Positions 10,871-22,398 of a stretch of 64,000 nt of DNA are shown one piece after another. The DNA lies in assembly GCA_015680685.1 (NCBI GenBank), contig MNCI01000255.1:62182-126181 (forward strand). The letters run 5' to 3'. Position 1 is the stretch's first letter, and every line of letters starts with the position of its first letter. This stretch comes from Gnetum montanum (Eukaryota; Streptophyta; Gnetopsida; Gnetales; Gnetaceae). The position numbers and the translations under genes are program-made. The notes beneath the pieces were generated by a model. It saw nothing but the letters and a program-made list of their open reading frames with translations. It searched no databases and was not told the origin of the DNA.

Positions 10871-12704
10871 TTTCCCTAAACACTAAGTAACTAGTTGACA
10901 TAATGCCTTAATAGATGGATAAAAATGATTAGTCTTTCAGATCTCCCCCTTCCAACTTAGTTGTTGGGAAATGGCCATTTATGCTAAGGTCCTATAAAGT
11001 GACTCCTCAGTTTTTAACTTGCTTGTTTTACACCATCTTTGGTATGTTTTCCATTTTCTTGGGTATTTTACAATTTTTTCTATATTTTTCTTTAATTTTC
11101 TCTATTTGAATTTTTCTTACTTTCCTTTATTTTTATTTCTTGTCATTAGGAATTTGGTGTTAACAATAGTTACTAATTGATGGTGGTTTAAAACTTCATT
11201 GAATATTTGATTACAAATAGTTGGATTTCATTTTAGAATTTTGATGTTTACTAATGGGACATTAACTTTTTTCATGTTAATAGGCAGTGAGTCCATGTCA
11301 TTCATCACTCCACTCAACTCTATGGTATTTCCTTGTTTCAGAATTGAAGTCCCTTTCTAATAAAAACTTATAAAAAATTGATGACCATTGTATTTTCTAA
11401 ACATAGGATGAACTAAGTGGATTGACAATGGTGTGACTTCAAAGGGACTTGTACCTGCCAACTATTTGAGTTACATGAAAATAGTTTCTTGGGCTTCTCA
11501 TCATTCTATCATAGACCAATAAACAAGAAGCATAGTATTTACATTGGGTGGTTCCCATTTGCAACAAAAAAATAATGAGAATTCAAAACACACCACTTAG
11601 ACATAATAATGAGCTATAATCACTAATTATGGGGTTGGAAAGACATGTTACCCATGCCTGAAGACATCCCTATAACTAAGGCCCTCTTCACTTCCTACTT
11701 CTCTTTTCTTATCTTTTAGAATGATGAGTGGTTTGTGGGGATGTTCTATCCTCTTGAAGGATGGAATGATCTAAAGTGTTAATGTGAAGTCACTACAAGT
11801 GGATGGGCTTAATTTGGACTAAGTAAGGAAGTTCTTAGGACATAATTAATTACATCTTCCACATGGGACTTCATGTGACCACCATGGGGAACTTCATTCT
11901 ATACTTTTTCATCCACTAATTCTTTCCATAAATCACCTCACTGCTTCTTTTCATGACTATTTCTTTGGGCTCATTGGTAAACAATTGAAATTATTTGCTA
12001 AATTTTTTTGTGATTTGGTCTTTAAAGATCCACAACCATCAATCATCCATGGGATCCACAAACTCCTTGGTTTGAGGGCATTTAAGGGCATTAAGGACAT
12101 GAGCTTGCTATGGTGAGGACCCACTTGTATACTCCTTGGTTGGGATGATTAAACTTCTTATCCCTTAGTCATTTTTTCTCTGAAAATCTTATGTTTTCCA
12201 TCATGAATGCATCTAGTTTTGTCCGCCTTAGGACATTAATCTTCTAAAAATATCCATTCTTTGAGCATTTCCAATTATTCTAGGCTTTTATGGCTTCCTT
12301 TGAACCCTAATTTCATGCAAAAACTCTTTATTTTTCTTAGTTTTTGAGATGAAAAAATCTTGATTCTTGGTTGTGTCAATGTAGCCTGATGTGTTGACAC
12401 ATCCTTGTCAACTCAGCATAAAAATACTATATATACGCATTGATACTTATTTAATTTTTTGCATTTGCTTCCAAACACCCAAGGAATTTTTGCAGTTTTC
12501 AGAGCCAAGAGTCTTGTTGAGCCCATAATGTTCAAACCACTTGTCCAAATCACTCTATTCTTTGATCCTACAATTATTAGAGATGAGCTTTATGTTGTGG
12601 GAGCCACAAATCATAGGTTTTGATAGAAATTTTTTAAAAAATTTTCTAACTCCCATAAGATTTAACTAATAGAAAAATATTAAAAATCACCAACTCATGC
12701 AAGT
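10871..12704 (+). other. Post-pol spacer of the old plus-strand element (non-coding)
   Basis: I see no coding frame. The block at 10945-10975 (CCTTCCAACTTAGTTG then a G-rich run) matches a motif that follows pol in every copy, including 49684-49715 and, on the minus strand, 15470-15510 and 31985-32030. A T-rich tract at 11030-11140 and conserved blocks at 11430-11450 (GTGTGACTTCAAAGGGACTT) and 11637-11672 (GGAAAGACATGTTACCCATG) are shared with the minus-strand spacers. A TATA-like CTATATATACG lies at about 12428. The segment ends at the insertion site of the nested element and resumes at 22226. Confidence 0.65.
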
Positions 12705-13153
12705 TGATGAGCGATGAGGTATCCCTACACTCAACCATACGAATATGAGCATACACACACAATCCAGTCAAATTCCAAGGACTAAGTGCTCATGCGCCTT
12801 GATGGAACAAGGATGGGTTGGTTAATTGTTGTCTTTCCAAGCTTACTTGTATGTCATGATTGTATGATTAAGTAAACTTGAGGCATATGATTTTTATACT
12901 TTTTATGTGGTTTTATGTCTTGTTGCTAATAAGGGAGGAGAGAGATAACTAAGTAACTAATTTAATTTAACTACTAATTAACTAAGCTTTAATTAATCCT
13001 AACACTAGTATCCATTCTCACTTGTCGTACACATCCTGAACCAGTGCAACACTACTGGGATTACCAACCGCTAATCATTACTAGGTTACCAAGTGTTACA
13101 CACATGCTTGAAGTGATCATACTGAGTGTGCTTACTTAGGATAGTTGTAGGGT

Positions 13154-13187
<34 letters not shown>

Positions 13188-13581
13188 GGGAGAGAGAGAA
13201 CATTAATTAACTAAGGAAAGTATTAAATAACTAAAAATAACATTAATTAATCTATTTTGAATGTTGCAAGGTTCATCACAAAGTTCATCTTTATTGCCAT
13301 ACACAAGGTGTGCTTAGGTACATAATGCTCAAATAAAGATCCGTTCACTTTATGACTCCTATGCAGGCACGCAGAAATAATTCTAACTCTAAGAGGGAGA
13401 AAAGGCAAGAGTTTGGGTAAGAGACTAAAAATTAACTATTCAAACCACGTGCGCCAAACTCTTATTTATAGGTAATGAGGTAGGACATGATATCGGGTAT
13501 CCGACATCATATCACAAGCTTTGACATCGTGGACCCAATATCACGGATTTGATATCACGGCCCTAATATCACGGTTCATCA
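12705..13581 (-). repeat. 3' LTR of the nested element (877 bp)
   Basis: It begins TGATGAG and ends TTCATCA. On the minus strand, U3 holds GATATC-type repeats (13480-13575) and a TATA box (13460-13472). A GA-rich microsatellite lies at 13152-13199, interrupted by GGG. It pairs with 21374-22225 with clear but scattered differences. Confidence 0.93.
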
Positions 13582-15456
13582 TATCCCCATGACTGAATAA
13601 AAACTTGTCCTTGAGTTCCTTACAAAATATTGGAAAGGTATGGGATTATTGACTAAATGACAATTGGCAGTGAAATGGGATGGGAGACTCTAAGTGCCCG
13701 ATGAACGGATCGACAATACATTACAACATTGGTGTTCATACCCATGGTGGTGAACACTATACATAAGTGACATCTAGACCTTCACTTGATAGCTTGAAGA
13801 GAAGGAGGAAGAAAAGAAAATGAGGCATGTTGATACCAATGCCGAGATTACACCCTTCTTTGTTTATCCATAACCACCTGACCAAACTTGTTTCTAGCAT
13901 AAATGCTCCAGCTCTAGTCCATACTAAGTGCTCCCTCCTATCCTAGTCCATTATCCATGTAATTGACATCTACACACACAACACAGTCATGAATGAGCAA
14001 GGATAAGTAAACCACGATGTACTTGATACCTTGCCTCGATATAAAGCACATTGGCTAGGTTGTGGTTATGGAAGAAACTAGGTTAGAGGTTTATTACTAA
14101 TAACTACCCAAGGTGTAGGGGTTAGGCAAGTAGTAGAATGAAGAAATTGAAAAATTTGTGCCAGGGTCCCCATGACTAAGAGCAAACCTCCAGTAGCAAT
14201 AAGATGGAAAAGTATAAGGAACAAGAAATATGGGAAAGATAACAACAACAACGCTGATCAAGTGGATGTCAAAGATGGGGATGAAATGAGAAATGGTTAA
14301 TTATAGATAATTCTTAAGGAAAAGAAAGTAACAATTGCAACAAAAAGGAATGCTAGTGGGTCCTCCCCAAATAAGGCTCATGCGCTTTACACCTTGACAA
14401 ACCCACAAACCAAAGAGTTTGTAGGCTTTAGGAATGTCATTTGGAAGCAAGAGTTAAAAACTTACCCACAAGAATTTACCAAGGAAAAATAATGCATAAA
14501 CTAAGATATGGATTAATCATAAAAGCAACAATGAGATGGACCATGGAAAGAAAGATGGAGAGTAGAAATGGAATGGAATCCCAAGAGCAAGGTTGTATAA
14601 AGTCCCTTGTGTATGTCATGGTTAATGTGACTTAGTAGAACTCATTCCAAATTCAGACTCAAACTAACCACATTCAGTGACCTTGCATAAATACACTTAG
14701 CTAATCCATCCTCTTGAAGTAACGAGAATGCCTCCACAAAGAGTGACCACCATCCCAAGGAGAGCGAGATGGAGAAGCAGGAAGCGAGAAAGGGCCTTAG
14801 TTAGAGGGAACCTTTAGGCATGGGTAACATGTCTTTCCAGTGCCATAACTAGTGCTTGTAGCTTAGATTGCTTTGTTATGCCTAAGGAGTGTGCTTTGAA
14901 TTTCCACTCTCTTTTTTTGTGTGAGAACCACACCATGCAAAGAATTATTTTTATTCACTTAGCTTCCTAATATTTCATTAATGGTAGAATGGAAAAGAAC
15001 CCAAGAAAAAGCATCCAAGCACCCAAGAGAATGGCTAGCACACGTGTGTCAAATTCCCTTGAAGTCACACCCTTTTCATCCATTGAGTCCTTCTTTAGTT
15101 TGAAGAATACCAAGCCACTAATTCATTAATAGTTTTATTAGAAAAAAGGATAGTATAGTTCCAAGCCAAGGGAGACCATAAAGTGGAATGGGTGAATGGG
15201 CAACGTGGACTCATTACCTATTTTATCAAAAGAACCATATCATAATATCAACATCATAATTCAAAGGTAAAAATCTAACATTAGTAATGAATATTATATA
15301 ATTCAATACACAATCATGAGCACTGATTGTATGATGAATGAAAGTAAAAAAATTGAACAAAGAAGTAGTAAAAATGGTAACGATGGTGTAAAAAAAAAAG
15401 TAAATATGAAAGAATATGCAAAACAAAAATATAAAAATACAAAAAGAATTGAGGGC
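13582..15456 (-). other. Spacer between integrase and 3' LTR; no ORF3
   Basis: On the minus strand a G-rich polypurine-like stretch (TCATGGGGATA) abuts the LTR, and a second one (TCATGGGGGAGATGG, 15475-15495) lies just after pol. The interval carries conserved blocks also found at 60980-61700 (GTGGGTCCTCCC; TTTAGGCATGG; the AAGTCACACCC block near 15060), but no part of ORF3. Short open frames here (such as 14441-14635) show no family resemblance. Confidence 0.65.
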
Positions 15457-16790
15457 CTACAATGGTTGGCATAGGTGGCCATCTCCCCCATGACTGAGTT
15501 GAAAGGAGGAGATTTGAAATAGCGAGCAAGGTTGTCCACCAACAGAGGTAGTATGAGTACTAGCTAATCTAAGCTCATGGAAAGGTTTGGTTTGTTGAAC
15601 ATTAACTAACAATTTCTTATCCAGGCTCTCAGGTTTGTATATCATCATGGTCCCTAAAGAAAAAGTTGCATGAATGACATAAGGTCCTTCCCACAATGTT
15701 TGAAATTTGGTACATTGTGGCACATGTGTGGGATTCCAGTAGAGAACCTTATCTCTCTTTTGATATTTAACTTTCCTAATCCTTAGGTCATGACTTTGTT
15801 TATTGAAGGCCTTGTGTAATTCGTTAGATGACAAGACGGCCAATTAGTTCTCATCTAGTAGGTTAAGGATCATCAACCATTATTTTTGTGCTAGATTGAG
15901 GTCAAGGTTGAGGTAACATGCTGTGGATAGTGTATGGAGCTCAGTTTGAATGGAAAGTGTTGGTAATTTACCGTACACTAACTCATAGGAAAAGTAGCCT
16001 ATATGGAGTTTCCACGTGGAGCAGTATGCCCAAAGAGTATCATTCAGTTTAGTGCTCCAGTATCACCTAAACTTGCTAATGATCCTTGTCAATATCTTCG
16101 TAATGTCCCTGTTGGTGACTTTAGCTTGACCGTTCACTTGGTGGTGGTATGGTATGGTTAGTTTATGCTCAACCCCTAAGCGTTGCATTAATTTTCAGAA
16201 ATTCACGCCTGTGAAGTATGTACCATTGTCTAAAATAAGTGCACGAGGCATACCAAACCTATTTATGATTTTTTGTTGAAAAAATTGTGTATTTGTAGAT
16301 GATGTACAATCCTTAATAGCAACTGCTTCTACCCATTTTGTAAGGTAATCAATGGTAATAATAATATAAGCTTTTCCATTAGACATTGGTGTAATCAGCC
16401 CCATAAAATCAGTTCCCCAAATGTTGAGGGGGTTTTAAAGGTTAGATCCATTGCTATTGACCCTCAATTCTAGTAGTCATCCCCCCATCACATTGACAGT
16501 GCTCACAAGATTGGATGAATTGATGGGCGTCCCGAACAAATGTAGGCCAATAATATCCTGCAAGTAGGATCTTAATGGCTATTCGTCTCCTAGCATAATG
16601 ACCCCCACAAGGACCCTCATGAGTGTCTTGGAGAACTCGTAGTTGATCTACGTCAGGAACACACCATTGAACTAAGCCATTAGGACATACTTTATAAAGT
16701 TGCCTTTTGATTTCCATAAAATACTTGGCTCGGTAAAGAAACTGTTGTTTCTTTTTAGCGTTAAACCCTTATGGTGTTTGTTGTGTAAGG
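15457..16790 (-). pseudogene. int: Integrase (broken)
   Basis: The minus frame at 16717-16454 gives KVCPNGLVQWCVPDVDQ, the HEGPCGGHYARRR zinc-finger half and CEHCQCDGG. The core at 16404-16195 has IDYLTKWVEA and ALILDNGTYF. The first Asp is present in GTDFMGL (about 16410). The third catalytic position reads NGQAKVTNRDI, with Lys (16120-16122) in place of Glu. The C-terminal domain at 15843-15457 has ELHKAFNKQSHDLRIRKVKY and LWEGPYVI. The domain order is normal, but stops separate the pieces. Confidence 0.85.
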
Positions 16791-16989
16791 AGATAGGTGA
16801 GAATGCTACTATACCAATTTGTCTCTATGGTTAATTTATTATTTACTACACCTACAAGAGGAGTTCATCTGAGAAATAATCAAAACTTGGATACTCATCC
16901 TATTTGTTATCCCATTGCAACCGAGATATATGATCAGCAACTATGTTCTCAGTGCCTTTATCATCGATCATTGTAAGATTGAACTCTTG

Positions 16990-17410
16990 TAAAATTATAG
17001 GCCATCATATGATGTGAGGATGTACTGTTGCCCGATTTCTTAGGAACTTTATTGTGCTATGGTCTGTGTGTATAAATACCTTATAACCCAAGACATAGTG
17101 CCTAAATTTTTCTAGTGCAAACACTATAGCCATTAATTCTTTCTCTGTTGCAGTGTAGTTAAGTTGTGCACCAACGATACTTCTACTTGCATAGTGGATG
17201 TAATAAGGATGTTTTTGGTCATCTAACTCTGTAAGTAGAACTCCTAAGGCAAAGTTGGATGTGTCAGTCATTATGTGGAATGGCCTGGACCAGTCAAGAG
17301 CTTGTAGGATAGGTGTTTCTAGTAGCTTTTGTTTTAAAGTTTGGAAAGCTAGTTCGCATTCCCTGGTCCATTCGAAAGGTGTGTCCTTTTTTGTTAATTC
17401 ATCCAAAAAT
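16990..17410 (-). pseudogene. pol: RNase H domain
   Basis: A 133-residue frame (17406-17005) reads TKKDTPFEWTRECELAF, then IMTDTSNFALGVLLTELD, YYIHYASRSIVGAQLNY, TEKELMAIVFALEKFRHY and HTDHSTIKFL. This is the RT-type RNase H with its catalytic Asp and Glu and the DHS block in place. It removes the RNA strand during reverse transcription. The end of the domain after about 17005 contains a stop near 16995. Confidence 0.88.
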
Positions 17411-18235
17411 TTTGCAACCTTTGAAAAGTTCTCAATAAACCTTTTGTAATAGCCAATGTGTCCAAGAAATGACTAGATATCTTTTATAGTTTCTGGTTGA
17501 CAAGTAATTCATTGGATGAATTTGATCTATTCAGGGTCTACTTCTATCCCTATTTATGAGATCTTATGCCTTAATACTACACTTTCTTAGACCATTAAAT
17601 GAATTTTCTACTAGTTGAGCCTTAAATTGGTTTTTACACATCATTTTAATACTTGCTCTAACTGGTCCAAAGCTTGATCAAAGTTTGCTTCGTAGGTGGA
17701 GAAGTCATCCATGAAGACCTCCACATTGTTTCCTATCTTCTGTTGGAATATGCTTAGAACCAATCGTTGGAACGTTGTAGGGGCATTGCACAAGGCAAAT
17801 GACATATGTTTGTATGCAAATTTTTCCCAAGGGTTGGTGAACATAGTATTGGCTTGGTCTTCTAGGGATATTTGTATTTAGTTGTATCCATTGTACCCAT
17901 CTAGAAAACTATAGTAGCGATGCCCTGTAATGGTGTCTAAGACTTGGTCTACGAATGGCAATGGAAAGTGGTCCATGAATGTTGTCATGTTTAGTGGCCT
18001 GAAATCTATGCACACCCTTCATTTACCTCCCTTTTTGGGAACTATAACTAAGGGGCTAACTCATTCGCTATCAGCAATGGGGTAAATGAACTTAGATTTT
18101 AGAAGCTATTCAATTTCTTCCTTAACTACTTGCTTCAGCTTTTCTTTCAAACACCTCTGCGATTGTCTTCGAGGCTTCATGGAGGGGCTGGTGTAAATCC
18201 TATGTTGGCATATCATCAGATCTATTCTAGTTAAT
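17411..18235 (-). pseudogene. pol: Reverse transcriptase
   Basis: On the minus strand the fingers read FIYPIADSE.VSPLVIVPKK and CIDFRPLNMTTF (near 18000-18100), followed by YYSFLDGYNGYN (near 17910). The 67-residue frame 17844-17641 contains FALCNAPTTFQRLVLSIF and VEVFMDDFSTYEANF. The active site is FMDD, compared with the YxDD of most retroelements, and is shared by every copy here. A connection domain follows at 17640-17411 with several stops. It is the best-preserved RT palm in the window. Confidence 0.88.
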
Positions 18236-18445
18236 TTGGGATGTGACCAAGAAAAGGCTTTTAACCATTTATTTATTACCTTCAGCAGTCTCTCTTCTTA
18301 TTGCGGAGCTAGCTTAGCATTAATAATTACCAGTTTTCCATTTTTAAAAAACATGTATTCCATACCAGTGGGTAATGATTTTAGCTCAAGGGGCTCTTGC
18401 TTAAACTTATCAGGGATTTCCAACTTCCCCAGTTGATATTTTCAG
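18236..18445 (-). pseudogene. pol: Linker between protease and RT
   Basis: The minus frame contains ELKSLPTGMEYMFFKNGKL and LVIINAKLAPQ, matching 34110-34307 of the other complete element. This conserved linker precedes RT in gypsy polyproteins. No enzymatic role is visible. Confidence 0.6.
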
Positions 18446-18599
18446 TGTCAAGACTTGGAAGTTGGTGATGGACTTGCTCTAATGTGTTTATGCTATTGAT
18501 GTAAGCGCAAGTCAAACCCTCAGTTGGTTCCATGCATATAGTTGAACTGCTCTCTTGATTAACTATTAGCCATTAGGTGCCTTCTTGTCTTGTGGTTGC

Positions 18600-18852
18600 T
18601 GCATACAAACATCTTTGTATATCAGTCACTTATGCACATTGATTACATGCAGGCAATGTTAAATGTTATATGAACCATGACTTCTGCATGCAATTACACC
18701 CTATGTCATTGTATGCGATGCATAGAACTTTCTTCTTCTTGATCTTTCTGAATGTATTTTCCTTTGATATTTCTAGGGAAAGATCATGGATTTCTAGGCA
18801 CATGTCAACTATGCTTAGTCATGCTCTTCCCATTATGATTTGTGATTGTTAG
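18600..18852 (-). pseudogene. pro: Protease C-terminal remnant (active site deleted)
   Basis: The minus frame gives IIMGRA-LSIVDM and CIAYNDIGCNCMQ, the C-terminal half of the protease. Immediately to the right (18846-18860) the sequence jumps to the block found at 35210-35240 in the other complete element, so about 480 bases that contain the D-S active site there are missing. The remaining fragment could not be catalytic. Confidence 0.7.
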
Positions 18853-18869
18853 AACCAATAGTAGGTTGA

Positions 18870-21235
18870 GGGTTAATAGCTCTTGTGGCATTACGTTATT
18901 GTGGCTAGGTAGGGATTTCACTCTACATAGTTGAAGTAGGTGGTAATGAAGTTAAGGGTGGAAGAGGTGTAGCCAGGTGAGAAGGATGATATGTTTGTGG
19001 AACATTGTCCCTAGGAGAAGGATTTTTATAATGCTCATGAGCTTGGTAGTGAGGTTGAGTGATGTGACCAATAGAGTCATGTGGAGAGACTAGCTATTGC
19101 ACGTAATATCCATATGGTTCAGGTTGCCGGTAAGGATATTTTTTCCTTGGTAGTGGCATTTCCCATGATTGTGGGTATTGCCATTATTGATACTGCTTGA
19201 TCGGTTATGGTAGAGTTCCACTTGGATAATACATGAAGGGTTGGTGGAACTATCTTGAGTTACGTTGAGGATAAGATAACCTTCAAGGTGTTTACCTTTT
19301 ATTTAATCATGGGTTGAGTGCATACATCCTAGACTCTTGCAGATGTGAGATTATAGGGCAACATCCCTTAGGATGGTCATATTGGAATATCTTGGGATCC
19401 ACTATCATTATTTGTATTTGAATCCACAACCTCTTTGATGATGGGAACTTTTCCCTTACCCATGTTACGTGCATGTTCAATTTATTTCTTTTTTCTTTTT
19501 TTGCAATCACTACCTTGATCTCTAGACTCCTCTACTATTTTAAGAACGGTTTGAAATCTATCATCTAGGGAATCCCACATTTGATCTACTTTTGCCAATA
19601 CTTTCGATGATAATTTTTGGATAGGCAAGGTTTTCTTCTTCACCATCTCTTCAAATGGTGACTCTTCTTCATCCTCATAGAATCTTACTTCCCTCTTTCG
19701 AAGGAAAGGATCTCTATTATATTCCTCTGCATTCTCTGTTTTCCATAGCTCACCTTCTTCTTTAGCAACTTGCTCCAATAATCTTTGAACTTGATGGATC
19801 CTAAGCTTAGATAGCCTCCCTTGGGCATACGTCCCAAGGGTTCTTTATGTTTCATGCCTAAGCCCATCTATCAGATGGCGTAGTTGATCCCTCTATGAAT
19901 AACCATGGCTAGAACAATGATGTAATAGTGCATAATATCAACCCATGGTAGCATCCAAGGGTTCATGTCCTCCTTGTTTCTAGCCTTGGATTTTCTTTCA
20001 TAGGTTGGACACTTGGGAGTACATTTGGTACTTATTGTTGAATAATTCTAACATGGTACTCCACCTACGAATGGATTTCGATTCTAAGGACCAATACCAG
20101 CTCTCCACTTCTTTGACTAGTGTTCATGGGAACAACTTAAGTTTTTACCATTCACTTTCTATGTTTTGTAAGGCACATGCATCGTGAAATACTTGTAGAT
20201 GATTTTGAGGATTAGCATTGTATCCCCCTTCAAATTGTTGGATATTGTTCATGTCTAATCTTTTGATCCTACTATCCTTTTGGTGTCTTGTTGGGATCTT
20301 GACAGCCTTAGTTATGTCTAGCATACTTCGAGTAGCAAATAGGGGTTCATTGTGATCGTCTTGTCTATGGTGTCTATGATGCCTATGTTGTTCCCTACTC
20401 TTCCTTCTTTCATAGTGTGTTTCTCTAAAGTGCTCTCATCCCCTTTCTTGACTATTTCGTCTATGAATCTCATTTCACTTACCCTTATCCTCATGGTTTT
20501 TTTCCTTATGATTGTGTCTAGATCTTGAAGGAGAGGGTGAAGGAGATGATGAAGGTGAAGAAGATGGATAACCGTCACCATGTTAGTACCTGCTCCCTTC
20601 TCTTCGGTGGTCATGGCCTCGATCGCGGTTATGATCAAAATTTCCATCTTTATCATGTGTTCATGTTCCTTTTTTAGACCCTTTGTATTTGTTGGTACCA
20701 AAATCTGGGTGATGGATAGTTGAGTAAAGATTCTGATACACAACCCCTTGATCAAAGTTAACAGGAGGAACATCATTGTGTGGGCGACTATCTGAGGTAG
20801 GTTCACCACCCTTATTTTTGCTTAGGACATGTGGGACATTTTGTGACAACTTTCCCTTCATGGATTCATGATGTCTCTCCTATTACAAATCCCTTTGACA
20901 TTGTGCCTCTGTGGGTCGATACTCTCTCTCGAGTCATGATCATGCACAACGTACTCTTCCTATAAGTGCTACATGCCAATTCATGTGAGATCACAAAGGA
21001 GCATGCTTAGGATAGAGCGATCGGGAGGTAACACTATGCTACCTTCTAAGTCTCTCCAATGCAGTTGTTCATCCTCGTGAAGAATAAAGGTAAAGTTTGG
21101 TACATATTCATTGGGATGAACATATACCACATGAAACTATTAAGGGACTAACAGATTATCATGTGTATTATGCCTTTGATTATTCCCTGTATCAGACCTA
21201 GGTGGTGAAGCACTTTCGTACGAAGAAGGAGACAT
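18870..21235 (-). pseudogene. gag: gag (broken)
   Basis: The likely start is the minus-strand ATG at 21235-21233 (MSPSSYESASPPRSDTG), which aligns with the start of the second complete element at 37600. In order: a charged region, a Ser/Pro/Arg segment (SSSPSPSPSRSRH, about 20510-20590), the Retrotrans_gag core (VESWYWSLESKSIRRW near 20060-20100, and MLELFNNKYQMYSQVSNL), a coiled-coil-like charged stretch (19778-19482), a decayed knuckle ending HPKGCCP (near 19350, both leading Cys lost) and a Pro/Tyr/His-rich tail. Gag forms the virus-like particle. Stops and frameshifts interrupt it several times. Confidence 0.82.
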
Positions 21236-21352
21236 GATTGTCTATTTAGTGTGCAATGTATTATATATCATTATTTTTCTTTAACCAACCCTAAGGGTTC
21301 GTTCCAATAATGTGAAAGATTTCCTAAGTTCTAATTAGCACACCAACAACAA

Positions 21353-21373
21353 AGTCCTCGGAAATGGCACTAA
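21353..21373 (-). promoter_or_regulatory. Primer-binding site (tRNA-Asp type, decayed)
   Basis: Directly after the 5' LTR (minus strand) the sequence is T-TAGTGCCATTTCCGAGGA. From memory, the complement of the plant tRNA-Asp 3' end is TGGCGCCGTTGCCGGGGA; 13 of 18 positions agree, and most differences are C/T or G/A changes. The less decayed copy at 37715-37736 supports the assignment. Confidence 0.65.
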
Positions 21374-21818
21374 TGATGAGTAGTGAAGTATCCCTATGCC
21401 CAACCATACAAATACGAGTGTACACGCACGATTCGGTTGAATTCCAAGGACTAAGTGCTCATGTGCCTTGATGGAACAAGGATGTGTTGGTTAATCGTTG
21501 TCTTCTCAAGCTTACTTGTATGTCATGATTGTATGGTTAAGTAAACTTGAGGCATATGATTTTTATACTTTTTATGTATTTTTGTGTCCTGCTATTAATA
21601 AAGGAGGAGAGAGATAACTAAGTAACTAATTTAATTTAACTATTGATTAACTAAGCTTTAATTAATCCTAAAACTAGTATCCATTCTCACTTGCTATATG
21701 CATCCTAAACCAGTGCAACACTATTGGGATTACCAAGTGCTAATCATTACTCGGTTACCAAGTGTTACATGCATTCTCAAAGTGATCGTATTGAGTATGC
21801 TTACTTAGGAGAGTTGTA

Positions 21819-21858
<40 letters not shown>

Positions 21859-22225
21859 ATTAATTAACTAAGGAAAGCATTAAATAACTAAAAAGAACAT
21901 TAATTAATCTATTCTAAATGTTGCAAGGTTCATTACAAAGTTCATCTTTATTGTCATACACAAGGTGTGCTTAGGTACACAATGCTCAAATAAAGATCCA
22001 TTCACTTTATGACTCCTACTATGGGCACACAAAAATAATTCTAACTTTGAGAGGAAGAAAAGGTAAAAGTTTGGGTATGAGACTAAAAATTAACTATCCG
22101 AACCAAGTACATCCACCTCTTATTTATACGCAATGAGGCAGGACATGATATCGGGTATCTGACATCATATGGCAAGCTCTGATATTGTGGACCCGATATC
22201 GCGGCCTCGATATTGCGGTTCATCA
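21374..22225 (-). repeat. 5' LTR of the nested element (852 bp)
   Basis: It begins TGATGAG and ends TTCATCA. On the minus strand, transcription would start downstream of the TATA box at 22117-22130, with GATATC-type palindromes (22145-22215) upstream. A pure GA microsatellite lies at 21822-21856, versus an interrupted one in the 3' LTR. Confidence 0.93.
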
Positions 22226-22398
22226 CAAGTTAAACCTTATGAATGAACTCTAGTAGCTATTTGAATAAAATAATATTAACATAATTAATCTGTCATCATC
22301 ACAACTTAACATAAGTGTAATTGGTGAAGAAGATAAGGTATCAAAGTGTTCGAATTTACACATTAAAAAGTTAATCCTTAGTTATGTTATGATTATAG
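22226..22398 (+). other. End of the post-pol spacer with a putative splice acceptor before ORF3
   Basis: This continues the plus-strand element interrupted at 12704. The last bases before the ORF3 start are TTATGATTATAG then ATGG, so an AG lies directly against the start codon (22397-22398). The right-hand element has GATTGCAG in the same place. A subgenomic spliced mRNA for ORF3 is an inference. Confidence 0.45.

Larger units (their letters stand above)
12705..22225 (-). mobile_element. Complete Athila-like LTR retrotransposon (minus strand), nested, TSD CAAGT
   Basis: Two LTRs (12705-13581 and 21374-22225) flank gag-pol in minus orientation. The five bases CAAGT occur at 12700-12704 and again at 22226-22230, a textbook target-site duplication. 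The element is about 9.5 kb. From right to left: 5' LTR, PBS, gag, protease remnant, RT, RNase H, integrase, post-pol spacer, 3' LTR. It has no ORF3. Frames carry stops, part of protease is deleted and the third integrase residue is Lys, so it is dead but structurally complete. Confidence 0.93.

Noticed and set aside
12371-12445. TGTGTCAATG...CTATATATACG as the start of another LTR
   Set aside because: It resembles the U3/TATA layout of the plus-strand LTRs, but no matching LTR end or TSD follows before the nested element, so I left it as part of the spacer.
15226-15542. Overlapping minus frames rich in Phe/Leu/Tyr, resembling a transmembrane protein
   Set aside because: The region is the T/A-rich post-pol spacer, non-coding in all copies; the hydrophobicity follows from base composition.
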